From NCBI GenBank assembly GCA_018466975.1, contig CM031556.1, positions 2,852,001 through 2,916,000 of the forward strand: DNA of 64,000 nucleotides. Reading direction: 5' to 3'. Position 1 is the stretch's first letter, and each line of letters starts with the position of its first letter. Made by a program: the position numbers and the translations under genes. This document shows, piece by piece, positions 43,092 to 55,641 of this stretch. The notes beneath the pieces were generated by a model that saw nothing but the letters and a program-made list of their open reading frames with translations, made no database searches and had not been told where the DNA came from. The stretch is from Sparassis latifolia. Taxonomy: Eukaryota > Basidiomycota > Agaricomycetes > Polyporales > Sparassidaceae.

Positions 43092-44767
43092 ATGACAGTC
43101 ACTCTTCACCTCGACCTTGTTTCGTCCGACTCTTCTACCAGACGTAGTCTCTCAAATCTTTCATTGGCGGTGGCCAAATGTAAAAAGATAGTCGTCGTAA
43201 CAGGGGCTGGCATATCTTGCTCGTGTGGTATTCCGGTACGGTTGATATTACTAAGGACGATCCAGAATTTAACAGTGTTCGGAACCCCAGGACTTTCGTT
43301 CTAGCGACGGTCTCTATGCGCTAGTGAAGCAGCAATACCCAGATGTCATACTCAAGGGGCGCGATCTGTTCGACGCGTCGCTGTTTCGAGATCCAACGTC
43401 GACAGCCGTCTTCTATACTTTCATTTCTCAATTGAAGAGATCCGTCGACTCGGCGTCACCATCTCCCACTCACCGCTTCATCAAAACGCTCGATTCAAAG
43501 CGCAAGCTATTGCGGTCCTACACTCAGAATATTGATGCGCTAGAGGAGAAAGCCGGCCTCGTAGGTAGTTCAAGCCAGGACGTGAAGGCTGCAGGAAAGG
43601 GCAAGGCGAAGATCAAAGTGAAAGCTGTCCGGAACGTGCAGCTCCACGGCGATATTCATCGCGTGCGATGCAACTTCTGCTCCGCCGAACTTCCCTGCAC
43701 AGAAGAGTACTTGGATCTATTCAACACTGGCGTGCCACCAGACTGCCCGGAGTGCACCTCACGATGTAAGTGTTATGTTCTAGCCTGCCCTTTCCACTGA
43801 GGCTGACACTCTCCCCAGCGAACAACCGTGTCGCACGCTCAGCACGTGCCTTGAAGATAGGGAAGCTCAGACCAGCCATTGTGCTCTACGATGAGCCGCA
43901 TCCTCTGGGAGACGACATCGGCAGCATGCAGTCCGCTGACATCACGCGCAAACCGGACATGCTCATCATCATGGGGACATCACTCAAGGTGCACGGCTTC
44001 AAAAAGCTTGTCAAGGACTTCGCACGGGCTGTCCATGATTCCGCACCCTCATCTTCGTCATCGTCTCCCCAGAATGCGAAGAGCATGGCCGGGAAGGTCA
44101 TCTTCGTGAACAAGACCGCGCCGGGGAGCGAGTGGAATGGGATCATTGACTATCATGTAGAGGGTGAGGCAGATCGATGGGTGAACAAGGTCGTTGAAGA
44201 CTGGAAGAAGATGAGGCCCTCGGACTGGGAGATCCAGAAAACGCTTGTTGCCACAGAAGAGGTGGATGGTGGTCTGCTCACGGTGACGAAGGAGATCACG
44301 AATACGCTTGCAACCAAGGGCAAAGGTACGGGCCATTTTCTCTCGAAATCTCACATATATTAAAGTGCATCCCACCTGTAGGTGGAAGGGGCAAGCAGCT
44401 TGCAGAATGGGAGAACGTCCCTCCAATGGAAGACGCGGCGGCAGCGCCTTCGCTACCACAACCTCCTTCATCACCAGGCAAGCGCCGGCAGGACGGCTGC
44501 CACTATTCCGTGGAAAGCAGTCCATCGAAGAAGCGAGTTGCAGGTGACCGATTCGAGAAGGCTGGCTTGGAGGAACGGGGCCTATTATTCGTCGATAGCA
44601 CGAACAACCGGCACTCCGCGAAGGACAGCGACGACGAGCCCTTTGACATGGGCGAGACGCTCATGAAGCCAACTGCAGCAAAGCGCGCGAAGGCGCGTGC
44701 CCCGAAGATGAAGGCTGAGGTCGTGCTGCCTGCGAGGAAGGCGAAGAGGGCAGTGCCTGCTCGGTAA
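43092..44767 (+). CDS. Class I sirtuin, Hst3/Hst4-like NAD-dependent deacetylase
   Basis: NAD-dependent deacetylase of the Hst3/Hst4 branch, which in yeasts removes acetyl from histone H3 K56 to protect genome stability. Rossmann motif KIVVVTGAGISCSCGIP joins across the first intron to DFRSSDGLYALVKQQYPD. Then follow the branch-specific KGRDLFDASLFRDPTSTAVF, TQNIDALEEKAG and the catalytic HG in VQLHGDIHRVRC. The zinc site is CNFC...CPEC. LRPAIVLYDEPHPLGDD and PDMLIIMGTSLKVHGFKKL complete the core. A basic insert (KGKAKIKVKA) sits between TQNID and HG. The last exon (from about 44382) is a disordered basic tail with nuclear-localisation-like clusters (SPGKRRQ, KRAKARAPKMK). The distinction between Hst3 and Hst4 is not possible here. 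Confidence 0.93.
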
Positions 44768-45049
44768 AAGACGTGACTCACGCTGCGTTCCGACATCGTA
44801 CCAGTTGCTACACTCACAGTATTGTATTACTAAGTATATTTGCTCTCAGTATCTCAGTCACACGGATGTCCAAACCCCACCGGTATCAGGAGTGGCCACA
44901 CCTAAGTGATGAAAAGCAATGCATGCTGTAAGAGCCGTGCAAACCAAATGTTAGAAATACACAAACTAGAGAGGGAGGGGGAGCAATCAGTCTTCGCAAC
45001 GACAACGGGAACATATAGTAGGCACACACAGGGAATACAGAGTGAGCGC

Positions 45050-45759
45050 TCAATCGCTGATCAACTCAGAGACACTCCAATCCTCGAAACTCCCGTCAGG
45101 GAGGTACCGTCTGATGATGAGCGGTATTTTTCGTTGCGAGAGTTCCTTGATGGCGATCTGCAATGCGTCCGTCTCGCCGTCCAGAGGTACTAGTACAGGT
45201 GCGTTCATACTTCCAGGACGACACAGCGGATAAAGATATAGCGATTGAGCCACGACATGAGAGATATTGCGCAGAAGGACGCACCTTATCTGAAGCGCCC
45301 TTGTCCCCAACACCCTTGCCCGCTCATACTTTGTTAAGTAGGGCGTTGTCACTCTCAATTTGTTCGGCTGTCGCTCCCCGCGCATTCCTGCGCCTGCAGC
45401 GTTCGCATCCTGCTGCTGGGCCTGTTGAGAGGACTCCCCATTCACCATCTCCTGATCCTGTTCTACACCATTCACTCCCTCGAACCCGTTCACCTGTACG
45501 CCTTCCGCGGTTTCGCCTTCTTGTGCCTCTGTAGCAAGAAGGTCATAGTTATCACCCTGCGCTCAAGTTAATACGGTCAGTTTCAGCAACTACTGGGAGC
45601 AAAAACACGCAGGGAATACACACAAAGGGCTGCTCCTCATTGAATCTACAACAAAGTCAGCGGCCTGGCTACTATACTAAACAGACCGCTCACTAACCCC
45701 GGACCATCGTAGTCATAGTCGTCGCCTCCTCCTCCTCCACCGAAACCGTCGTCAGACAT
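45050..45759 (-). CDS. RPB6: RNA polymerase I, II and III common subunit RPB6 (ABC23)
   Basis: Rpb6/Rpo26, the small common subunit of the three nuclear polymerases that clamps the largest subunit. The start at 45759 gives [20 protein letters not shown], an acidic, Gly-rich N-terminus. Short exons with FNEEQPF and [12 protein letters not shown] follow. The conserved core is [20 protein letters not shown] then [20 protein letters not shown], spliced across an intron near 45281-45211, and [20 protein letters not shown]. It ends ELISD. The N-terminal Gln/Ala-rich segment ([14 protein letters not shown]) is a lineage-type extension. It converges on the sirtuin gene. Confidence 0.93.
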
Positions 45760-46921
45760 TTACAGAGAATATTAAGGGAATAAGGTACAGAGGACCCGGG
45801 AGACAAGGATGAGCAGCGTTGACACTAGCAAATTTGCCACCGCACGTTGCCGGCGGAGCGGCACTACACCTTCCTTTTGCGGATGTCTACCTTCTACGAA
45901 ACTCCTGAAGGCCTGACACTCAGTAGACAGCGCCTGACACGGGAAGAAGTTTGCGACTCACTGTCTGCTTAGTTTGTGCTACTATTACCAAGTCAAAATA
46001 TGCAAACTCCGCGTTCTGGCGTTCTGGGCTGTTCAGAATCTTTACGGGCTGAAAATATGGATCACGCGCGGGATCCTTGTCCTGACGCCACAAAGCATAT
46101 TCGCTGTCATCCTCTACTTGAGTGTGGTGGGTCTAAACCACGTCCGCAATACTTGATCCACGACGATACTACTTACTCTGGCGTACCACTGACTCTGAGA
46201 TCAAGGTGAGCGTGTCACCTCGTCTGATAGAATTAGGCATATCGACGCACAATGCATTACTCAGACTCACCTCTGACGAGATTCGCGGACGTCTCGTAAC
46301 ATCACGGAAGAAGTTCGACAGCAGTTGATTTCCCCGTTTGGTATGCGGATACGATCCTTGGCCTGTGCAACCAACGTATTCCATGCGTCTTGTCATAAGA
46401 ATGGACTACTCTGAGCGCAATTGAATGCCAATCCCCGACACTTCTGAAGCCACGGTGGTGATGTTGTGTATCCGTATCTCTGGGCCGACCACTAATCGTC
46501 TATCGAGAACAACTTGTGTCAAGACATCCAGAAAGACGCGTCGTTATGGTTGATTTTGGCCATATTCGTGCCCGGATAATTGAAAGGGGTCGTCGGCACT
46601 GCTGGATGCAATATATTAGCCCAAATGTAGATCACGGAAAGGCGCAAATTGCGACGTCGATGGGAGGAGGCCGCGGCGACGGTGTGCTCCCGGCCAGAAA
46701 TGGAAGAAGTTGCTGCTGCGACAACTGTCGACGGGCAGCAGTGTGCACTCAACTCCTTCTCGGAATTGGCCGGTGCACACCGCTCGTCCCCTTCACCTCG
46801 TCACTCATCACATCCCCCGTACAAAACTCCTTGTCTTCATCGAGTTTGTTCGTTGGAATCCTCAGCCATTCCCGCCACACACAACGACACTGACTATTTT
46901 CTATACTTGATTTCACTCACT
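45760..46921. other. Intergenic, 1.16 kb
   Basis: Contains the RPB6 promoter on the left and the promoter of the RRM gene on the right. Frames such as the 125-codon one at 46516 are unconvincing. Pyrimidine tracts before 46922 are consistent with a leader. Nothing else is recognised. Confidence 0.5.
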
Positions 46922-49900
46922 ATGCCTCCGAAATACCCAGCCCGGGAGCGTACGTGGGGCACTCGCTATGACACGCTTGGCTCCTCCCCCCCTCCTTCTC
47001 CCTCGAAACATGTCCCACCGCCTATCGCTATCCCCCACAGTCCACCTACATCAGTAGCCTTGAGCTCTGATTCGAGAGACATGAGAGACACGACTGGCGA
47101 AGGCCCCGCTGTCGTCAGCCCGAACCCAGTTCTCAAGCCCGATAAGATGTCGCACGACGCAAGTATCTTCGTGGGCAGGTTCGTGGTTCCATCTTCCCGG
47201 TTGAAGCTGCTTCATATATCACGACCGTGGCTTTAGTCTTCCATCAAACGTCGATCATGCTGAATTGACGCGCCTGCTCTATGAACATCTTTCCGAGCAT
47301 ACTGAGGTGAAGAATGTCAAGGTGGTCCGTGATTCCAAAGGTGGCGTGTGCGCCTTTGTTCAGTGTGAGGTCGGTTCTTGGTGCTCTCTCTACCAATATA
47401 CGTTATTCATGTGCATCGTGGTTGTCGATATATAGGATACCTGTGTAGCTGCCCGTCTGATTCAAGCACTTCAAGCACTTCCTCCTCGCCCATTTCTAGG
47501 CCGTATCCTTCGCTATGAGCCTGCCCGGGCTTTCAGAACTCTATTGGTTTCGTACCGGTAAGATCTATCGTTCGTTCGTCAATCCTCGCGCACCAATCCT
47601 GTTTTACGCAGTCATTCCGTAAAACACAGGCCGATCATTGGAATAGATGATTCTTCAGATGGCGGTGTACAACCAGAACCTGCCTATGCAATGCGGCTTT
47701 ATCGCCCTCGCAACGCTAAGTCCGTGTTTTGCGTGCAGACGCTTAGATGCGTGAAATGTTGACTATATGCGTCAGATACTTGGCAATATTGTACAACGCT
47801 GAGGCTCTCAACCTAGATGCGTCCTCAGAAGAATCCCTATCAGATAATACCGTCTGCCAGGACAGCTTCACCGGAGAGGGCCTTCTTTTGACTTCATTCA
47901 AGTACGATGCTGAGGTCAGTCTTCCAAATTCTTAATCGCATGTTCAGTTCGATGAAAGGAATATAACACAGACCCTCCGTACCCTCGCTCAAGCATTCGG
48001 AACAGTTGGACAATTTCATCCCTACGATTCTGATGCTGAAGGTCGGTGACACTGTCCTCGGCTCGGATGTCCGTACTTGATCTGAACCAAGGTGCGGGAA
48101 CAGACAAACGGTACCCTCATCCTCACGATGGTCCTCGCTCCCCGGATATGGATCCCAATGTGTGGGAAGTCAAATGGGACCATCGGGACGATTGTGTCAG
48201 CGCTCTAATGGTAGGATTCTCTTCGTCTTCCCTTCTACTAGGACGTATCTGATGTATTGATGGTCCTGTAAGACCCTACGCCGCATACCATTCATTGCTG
48301 TTAGTTGGGCTCACCATGCAAGTCTTACATCCGGGCCCATCTCCGATTTACGGAAATCAAGTTCTCCGTTTTTCAACCCCCGCTTCTCCCCATCCTCGAT
48401 GCGGACTCGGACGATATCACAGCATCATCCGGGTCCTGTGCACGATTTCCAGCGACTTAGGATCACCGGAGAGTATGCGTCTCCGAAGTACGAATCTGGG
48501 GCTGGGGCGCATCTACAGGCATCGTCGTCTCCTCACATGACGCTCTCTCCTGCATCAGACTCGTGGGCGTTCGCACATAGTACGCCCTTTCTAGGCACTT
48601 CGTCTTCTCTCGTTCCTCGTGTCCCAGAGCTGCAAGGTTTTCGTTCAGTTGCTGGTCAACGGAGGAGTCCGAAGTGGTCCGAGACTGATTTCCCTCCGCT
48701 CGCTGAAATGGAAGGAGCAGAGGGACATGGAAAAGACGTTCGCCGTTGGGGTGACCGTGATCCTCAAGAGGCCAGTATCGATGAACTTGAAGGCGGATCC
48801 GCTGTGTCCGACTCACCATCATCCTCTCTGTCCGTCAACGCTTCGACTCCTGTCGCCGAATATGTATCGCAGTCACCGCGTGTGCACGAGCGAAACCTCG
48901 TTCAGTCTCAGGCGCCCGCATCGTATGACCCAGGCAGACGACAAGACATAAACAGTGTGCCTCCTACTCCAGATTTCTGTGTCTCCCCCATCACTCCACT
49001 TACGCCTAGAACTGGCCACAACTTTCCTCGTACACCAACGAGTGCTGCAGGCATGGAAATCATGAGCTATGCTGACCCTGCTCAACGCAGCTTCAGCACG
49101 CATCAAAACGGCAAGAAGTCCGAGGGAAGAGAGGACAACCCCTGGTTCGGAGACAGTGGCAGAGAAGTTGATCGGACCACTATCTTCGTCGGTGGCCTCG
49201 AAATGTACGGGACAAATACTTGGGACGAGACAAAGCTGCAGAGCTTGTTTGGACGATTTGGACACATTGAAGACATTCAATTCGTTCGTCCATGTAAGAT
49301 ATTGGCGCATCTGTGTTGCGTGTTTATGGGCTTACTTATCACCAATCCGCAGTGAATAAGCGTTCAGCGTTTGCTTTCATCAAGTTCGATAACACTGAGT
49401 CGCCAGCCCGTGCTGTACTCGAAGAGGTACTTCTCCTTGTCGATGAAGTAACCCGTGGCTAATGTTCGTTCTACCTGCAGCACAATCGTATTCACAATGG
49501 GCGGCAGATCCGCGTACAACTCCGTGACACTAATCCTCCGCAGCGCAGCCCGTGGAGGTACAGTCGTGGGCGGGGCAGATTCCCTCATGCGGGTCAAACC
49601 CGTCCCCACGGTGGCTATGCTGGAGGGAGTTACGACGGGTTGAGTCTGGACATCGGAGCTCGTTCTACTGGGACACCTTTGGATCCTATGCTCCTAGCTG
49701 CGGGACAGCCAGAAAGACTATCCGATAACTCGTTTGCGGTGGCAGAACCGACTTTTCTGAATCACGGTGGGCCGTTTTCGGATGTGAGAGGCGCCGATCA
49801 CAGTTGGTTATGCCGTCCTGGTGCGCATAGCCAAGTTGGATATGCAGAATCTGCGGGCGCGGGCATTCCTTCGGACACCTCGAGCTCGACAAAAGTATCT

Positions 49901-50933
49901 TCTTCTCAAGCCGACGCTCCTGGCGATTTACACTCCGACACACTTGATTCCTTGACGCCTCCTCCTCCCGCGAGTATTGGTGCTGGTTCCTCCATGGACA
50001 GCATTCCTGCTCCTATGCAGCAATACACAATGACCAATATGGGATACTTTCCGCATCAACCTTGGTTCCATACTTACTCTCCTCAATATCCCTATCCTGT
50101 TCCCTTCGTTCATGGCTATCCAGGTTATCCCGCTCCTCCTGCTCATGGTTTGCCAACGTTCGCCGGATCGGATTCCGCTAATGCTCATATGGGAGGGCAG
50201 AACCCGTGGGTGAACACGTACAAGGTATATATTAGCCTCCTTATTACAGCTGCGTGGTTAACGATTCCTCCAGCCTATGGTTCCCTACGCACCCTATCCT
50301 ACAGTTGCACCGGGTAACGACCAAATTCAGGTGCCTCAGTCGAACATGCAACCACCTCTGAGACCGACCGGCTTCATTCAGGGCGAGCATGGCACTTTGA
50401 TCCCAGTCTACCAGCCAGAAGCATTAGATCAATACATGTCGAATACTCAGCACACCCAGTCCCCTCCTCAGGGCCCGACGCAGGGACAGCCTCCTCTAGC
50501 ATGGCCGCACTATCCACAAGTTCCTATGTATCCGTATGCAGTGCAGTCGCAGCCCATGGCTCCCTCGTCTTCACAGCAGACGCAGTTGGCTCAACAGCGC
50601 GGTTGGATTCCTAGTCCTGCGCCCTTTATATATCCGGCTCCGCATCAGCCTCAGGGACACGGTCTTCCTGTTCCTTATATCCTTCCTCCAGGATCATCGG
50701 GCTCGCTCAGTAGTTCTTCCTCGTTCCGTGGGTCATACACGGGTGCTACACAGAATATTCATCAGTTCGCGCACCGCAACACTCCCCCTCCGAAACCTTT
50801 CAACCGTCGTGAACAGCATCATAATCCCGGATTCAACGGCAACCGTGCTGGTCACATGCGACCCTCTCCTCATCGTGCTACGAGATTCAACGACACCGCG
50901 ACCACAGCTCCCTACGGTATCGCTGATTCCTAG
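46922..50933 (+). CDS. Multi-RRM RNA-binding protein
   Basis: A large RNA-binding protein with RRM domains and a Pro/Gln/Tyr-rich tail. The first RRM starts with DASIFVGR, joined by an intron to LPSNVDHAELTRLLYEHLSE and VKVVRDSKGGVCAFVQCE. A second, poorer RRM-like region is LLLTSFKYDAETLRTLAQAF to NVWEVKWDHRDDCVSALM (about 47880-48215). Another clear RRM is TTIFVGGLEMYGTNTWDETK, LQSLFGRFGHIEDIQFVRP, then RSAFAFIKFDNTESPARAVL and HNRIHNGRQIRVQLRDTN (49175-49530). An RG-rich hinge follows. The C-terminal 400 residues are Pro/Tyr/Gln-rich. At least nine introns are required and those I tested keep frame. The layout resembles post-transcriptional regulators of the Mei2/Csx1 style; no exact ortholog is claimed. 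Confidence 0.85.
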
Positions 50934-51660
50934 GGACTTGTCCGCGCGGGAGCCATCCTCATATTCGATGCTATGCCATGTGTTGTCGGCGCCCATCCAC
51001 GTCTTCTGTGTCGTACTCTCTCAAACGGTCGTCTTCTGGTTGTTCGTCTTCTATCCGCATATTTAATCCGTTTTAATCTCTGTGGACGTCAAGTTATCTT
51101 TTTATGGGACGTTCTTCATATTTTCCTTCATCTTCGTGTCTCCGTCATCTCTCTCGTTTTCTCCTCATCTGCATCACGCATAACCTCCTCTGGATCGCAA
51201 ATATGAAGCCAGAAGCTGTGTATCAAGATAAGATACTTCGCACTAATTACTCCCCGTCATCCCTGTTTATTTATCGAGTCATCCTTCAGCTGTGGTAAAC
51301 CTACGCAATTCATTTTCTTTGTGTCGTTCGTGCGCTAAATCGTCCAGCCACAGCGACCGGTGATCGTTGCGATCGAAACCGTCTCCAGTCGATCGGTTGT
51401 TGATTCCCATCGCATGAGTAAAACGTCATGCTTCCGCATGTGGTTGTGAGCCACTCCTGGCGTGCCCGTAAGCTGACATGGGGACTTGATGGACCAGAGA
51501 CGCCACAGTAATTATCCTCCTCTGTCTCATGAGTCTCGTCACCGGTGATACTGGGATCGCCGGCAGCAGCAAGGTTATTTCATGGAGCAGTCCCCTAAAG
51601 GTTTTCTGTGCAGCGCTGGCTTTATAGTTTGGGGGAGCATTCAGACTATATCGGCAGGCT
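50934..51660. other. 3' flank of the RRM gene, about 730 bp
   Basis: T- and C-rich sequence that probably includes a 3' untranslated region. No gene is supported. Sequence just before 51660 might hold more of the decayed lipase but is not alignable by eye. Confidence 0.5.
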
Positions 51661-52443
51661 AAATGGGAAGAAGGAGCGGATCACGATCTTCGCTAGGTGA
51701 ACTTTATCTCCGCCATTCGATGAACAAAGTTCCAAACCTACTTTTTTTAAATTCAGAGTTGGTCCTGTGAGCTCATTGCATGACCGAGCTTGCGAGATAT
51801 TCTATGCCTTGCTGGGAGGCACAGGTGAGTGGCCAGTTCACGCGTCGCATGCCGCGGTCCCAATCTTTTGGATTAGTTGATTATGGAGGGGAGCATTCCC
51901 GGCTTGACGGACATGTGCGCCATGGTCGCACTAACTCGAGCGGCCTCTACCCGCAATGGTCCAAGAAGCCTTTGCACTTTCTCGGTCACTCATCGGCGTG
52001 AATGTTACATTTATGTGTGGCAAGTTTCTGACCGACTTAGTCCGTTTTCAGGATGGGCCGACGATCATGAAGCTGCAATGGCTCCTGAAGGCCTGACTAA
52101 CGACGGCGTAGTCCCGCTCTTCTCGCAGTGGCATCCCTTCCGGTGCAGGTATGACGTATCTTGAATCTTCTTCTCACATCCTCATATATTGGTATGTTGC
52201 AGCGCGACGCAGTGTAGACAGTTTTCTGCAGAGAGCAAGACGGATATAACCGCACTCGACGCGGAGAAGTATCGAGGGAACGGCGCACCTGAGAGCGGGA
52301 TCTGGCACGTCCATCATATCGACGACGCGCATCATCCCTCCTTGGTTCCGCTGTGGCTAGGCACAGCGCGCCAGAAGCTGTTCTGGAGAGACGTAGGACT
52401 GTGGCTTTCAGCTATTGATAGGGAGACGGAGGTACGACGCTAG
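51661..52443 (+). pseudogene. Lipase (alpha/beta-hydrolase) pseudogene with internal deletion
   Basis: Remains of a lipase of the type related to staphylococcal-like lipases. An exon to 51696 (ERITIFA) splices to RVGPVSSLHDRACEIFYALL at 51757-51824. A good intron (51825-51876) leads to VDYGGEHSRLDGHVRHGRTN and LYPQWSKKPLHFLGHS, the nucleophile elbow GHS. After the next intron the family's PTIMKLQWLLK appears (52058-52090), but a stop (TGA 52094-52096) follows. The sequence jumps straight to NDGVVPLFSQWHPFRC, which normally lies far downstream. The catalytic Asp region is therefore missing. The C-terminal part CSATQCRQFS and APESGIWHVHHIDDAHHPSL to SAIDRETEVRR is intact. The elbow intron is also out of phase. 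Both lesions mean it cannot make a normal lipase. Confidence 0.72.
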
Positions 52444-52956
52444 CAGCTGTAGCAGTGCCTGTGGCCGGCTACAGACGCAGATACCGCATACTTTGCCTCG
52501 GGTGATTGGAAGCAGCAAGCACATGCCATAAGGTAGACGAACGTCGCAACAGCAGAAGAAAAGGTGTCCTTACAGATGATGCGGTCCTGCATAGAATACA
52601 TAGGTACAACGCGGAGCCAGGAAGTAGATACACTGCAGTCCGCAAAGAGACAAGTCCAAATTCAAAGCCAATGTCCAGGCTGACAGGTGTAGTCGTCAAA
52701 AAACGGATATGCGTCGTGAGTAGGTCGGGTATCGGATGTATACAGGATAAGGCGAAGAGTGTACAGTGCAGCACTGCTGCGTCAGATCGGGGTATTCATA
52801 GGAGAACGAAGATATAGAGAGGTCATAAGGCATGTGTAATTATCATTACGTCGTCGACATTAGATATCGCAAACTAAGATTCTGACTGGAGAAGCTGCCT
52901 GTCAGCACACAGCAAACTCTCAGAGCCGCAAAACGTACGGGTACATGTAAGTAAGG
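52444..52956. other. Intergenic, 513 bp
   Basis: Between the lipase remnant and the convergent gene at 52957. Opposed frames of 103 and 101 codons overlap here, each without motifs; neither is supported. Confidence 0.5.
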
Positions 52957-54476
52957 TTATGGTTTCTTGCCGGTGAACCAAGACAGGCCGACGCTGCCTA
53001 CTCCACTGATGTATACCCGTGCTTGGAGGCGGCACACCTGAGGAACGACAAGCGACATTGGTGAGATTGTGACGATGAAAAAGAAGATAGCATGGCGTAC
53101 AGTGTCAGCCACCTCCGCCTTCCGGAAGTCAATGTAGAGATCACCGCTTGGTGCCCTCGTAATAGAATTGAGTTCCCCGAAGGACTGCAACGGCGATGAG
53201 CGGACAATCTCTGAAGGTAACTACACCACGATACTAACCTCGCACCACTTCTTCACGGCTTCGAAGCGGGACTCGTCATTGAGCGGAATCCCGCTTACGA
53301 TGAGCTTCCTCTTCTTCCTCGACTTCGGCGTTCCCAGGATTCCAGGGACAGATCCATGGGACGCCATACTCCCAATGGGCATCTTCAGCGAGAGCGGAAT
53401 GCGGACGGTGCTGTGCTTGTCCTTGTCCTGCGCGAGGACCTTGGTGGAGTCAGGCGGGTCGTTTAGGTGGGTCGCGTTGACGGGCAGAGACCAGAGGGAT
53501 GATACGGAGTTTAGGAAGACGGAGGGCGGGTGTCCGCGGACCGAGCCCAAGTCCCACTTGCGCGGGGTGGTGGGCGTGTCGAGCGAGGTCCGAGTCTGGG
53601 TCGTTGTGGACGACTGCGTGACCGAGGACGAGGTGCTCGGGCGCGGTGGATACGCGTCGCTGGCCCTCTCTGTATCTGAAGGGCTAGCGAAGTGCCCCAT
53701 CACCGCTCTTCGCTTCATCTTCCACGGGGGTTGCTGCCGCGGGGGGGTATCCAGAGAGAATACACGAGGCTGAGAGTATGTAGTAGATATACTTGAACCG
53801 GGGGCGTGTCGATTGCTGGGATCCTGGCGTGAGAGTGCTGAGGACGCCGGACTGTGCACCCGAGGAACATCAGGCACGGAATTCAGGTGCCGACGAGAAC
53901 CAAAGGGCAATTGGAGACCGCGTAGAGGGGATGTGGGGCGTGACGCGTTCGGTATCTGACGAGCAGGCGAGCCCTTCGATGGTGTCGAAGGTTCATTTCC
54001 AGGAGTCGAGGATGACTGGAAGGAGTCACGCGCGTATTAGACGCGTCGAAGTCACATGCTGGTTGGTACGCACCTTCGCGTCGGACACGCGTTTCGCCAT
54101 CTTTGTCGCAGGTTGGTCAAGGAAGCCGTCGCCTCCCATGGACGACTTGTCATCCTGGATGAGAAGCGAGGGCACGCTGAGGTGAGGATACGCGAGGTAG
54201 GGATGGCACACGGTGGGCACGCCCCCTAGTTCCTCCTCCTCAACGTCTGAGGTGATGGTGTGCTGCTCCTCGACCCATCGCTCGATGCGACTGGACCTGC
54301 GATGGAGATGTGTCTTGAAAGCGCGAATGGTGGAGGGATCGTGACCCATGTTGGTACTGGGCTTAGTATCCGTAAGAGGCTTGGAGGGGGACGATAGGTG
54401 AGCTGAAAATCGCTGTGAGTTATATGGTCAGGTCTCCACTGTTCGGACGCCACATACGTTGAAGGGTAGTATTCAT
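52957..54476 (-). CDS. Conserved-type protein with C-terminal RRM-like fold, unknown function
   Basis: Start at 54476 (MNTTLQ), joined by an intron to RFSAHLSSPSKPLTDTKPST and HDPSTIRAFKTHLHRRSSRI. A middle disordered Ser/Pro/Thr region follows (about 54010-53450). Then comes a structured C-terminal part: SRKKRKLIVSGIPLNDESRF and EAVKKWCE, joined to IVRSSPLQSFGELNSITRAP, then SGDLYIDFRKAEVADT, joined to VCRLQARVYISGVGSVGLSW. The IVSGIP start, the FGELNSI turn and the DLYIDFRKAEVA strand together have the RRM beta-alpha-beta pattern. It ends FTGKKP. Introns at about 54000-54070, 53173-53227 and 53038-53103 are well formed. Role unknown; an RNA-binding or mitotic adaptor function is only a guess. 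Confidence 0.8.
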
Positions 54477-55641
54477 TCTGTCAATGTAACGCACGGTAGA
54501 ATTAGATTAGGTATTGGGATCGCTATTGAGTTGTTATCTTCGTCGGTCGCGTGGAAGGTCGTGGAGTTCGTCGTTCGGGTCGTGTTGATAGTTGACAAGT
54601 CGTGATGTTCAGTGCATTCTCTACTGAGGACGGACTGCGACGGATGTTGAGGTGAAAAGCAAGGAAGACGGGGGGAAGGAAGCGTGTGTAGGAGAGGGGG
54701 TGAGGCAGAAAAGTGGGCCTGCTGTTGGCAGGATGAACTAGAAGAACATGTGCGAGCATGGCGCGACGGCCGTTGGGTCAATTTGACGTACCGCCTGAAA
54801 CGTGTTCAGCCAAATCTCTTTGCACAGCTCGCTGGCGCTCCTGTTTATCCCCCTGACATCGATAGCCGTATCTTCGAGTCGTGTTTTCCGCGAATGGGTG
54901 TATGTGGGTGCGTAATGATATCTACCAGCCCACGTACTTTGTACCAAGGTTCGCAGCTTCGAACAGACAGAAGGACGGACTGGTGACTGTGATTCCGGCA
55001 CACGCTACACGAGCAGTGGTGGTTCACCGCCTCGTTTTCACTAACAAAATGCTGCAAGTGAAACTGAAAATAGATACGATATCCTCCGTGCTATCATGGC
55101 GTTCCGCTCGGGCAACGTTCCGATGCACATGATCATGTCGATGGCCTGCTCTCCGAGACAGCTCATTCATTTCAATCAGATCCTTGCGTGTACGCCTTTG
55201 ATGTAATGGAATGCCGAGTGTATTATCGATTGCCTCACGTTCCTTGCAGTAGATGTCGGTATTCGTGCAGGGACCAGAACGACTTTCTCCCCGGTACGCA
55301 CGTACGCGCTTCCATTCTTCTCGGGTGGAAGCAGGTACACGTACGAATACGCATTTGGAGTAAGTTTCGAAGAGGAAATGGTGTTCCATCTATGATTCTG
55401 CAACAGCATGTCAGCACATGCCTGTCGTAGAGCACTGCATGACCTACAACCGAATTCAGACGGAACAGAATAGGCTATCCGATACATTAAACAAGGACTC
55501 AGTTGCCTTGAAATACATGTGATGACGTGGGCTGGCGTAAGGATACATTTCATTTGCTGTAAATTCTGATCGCCATGAGTCAGCTTTTTCTTGCCGCTGA
55601 CGATGGAGAAGCGGAACTTACCGTACACGACGCAATGGAAG
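54477..55641. other. Intergenic, 1.17 kb
   Basis: Promoter of the preceding gene and 3' flank of CFD1. A 229-codon minus frame (55865-55176) runs mostly antisense-out-of-frame through CFD1 and has no family motif. A minus segment near 55330-55250 (YLLPPEKNGSAYVRTGEKVV) reads oddly coherent but could not be joined to other exons. Confidence 0.45.

Noticed and set aside
1..45759. Functional cluster of polymerase genes (RPB2, BDP1, RPB6)
   Set aside because: The genes are up to 35 kb apart with unrelated genes between and on both strands; no evidence for more than coincidence.
53168..53773. 201-codon plus frame
   Set aside because: Antisense to the unknown gene at 52957-54476, whose spliced product is coherent.
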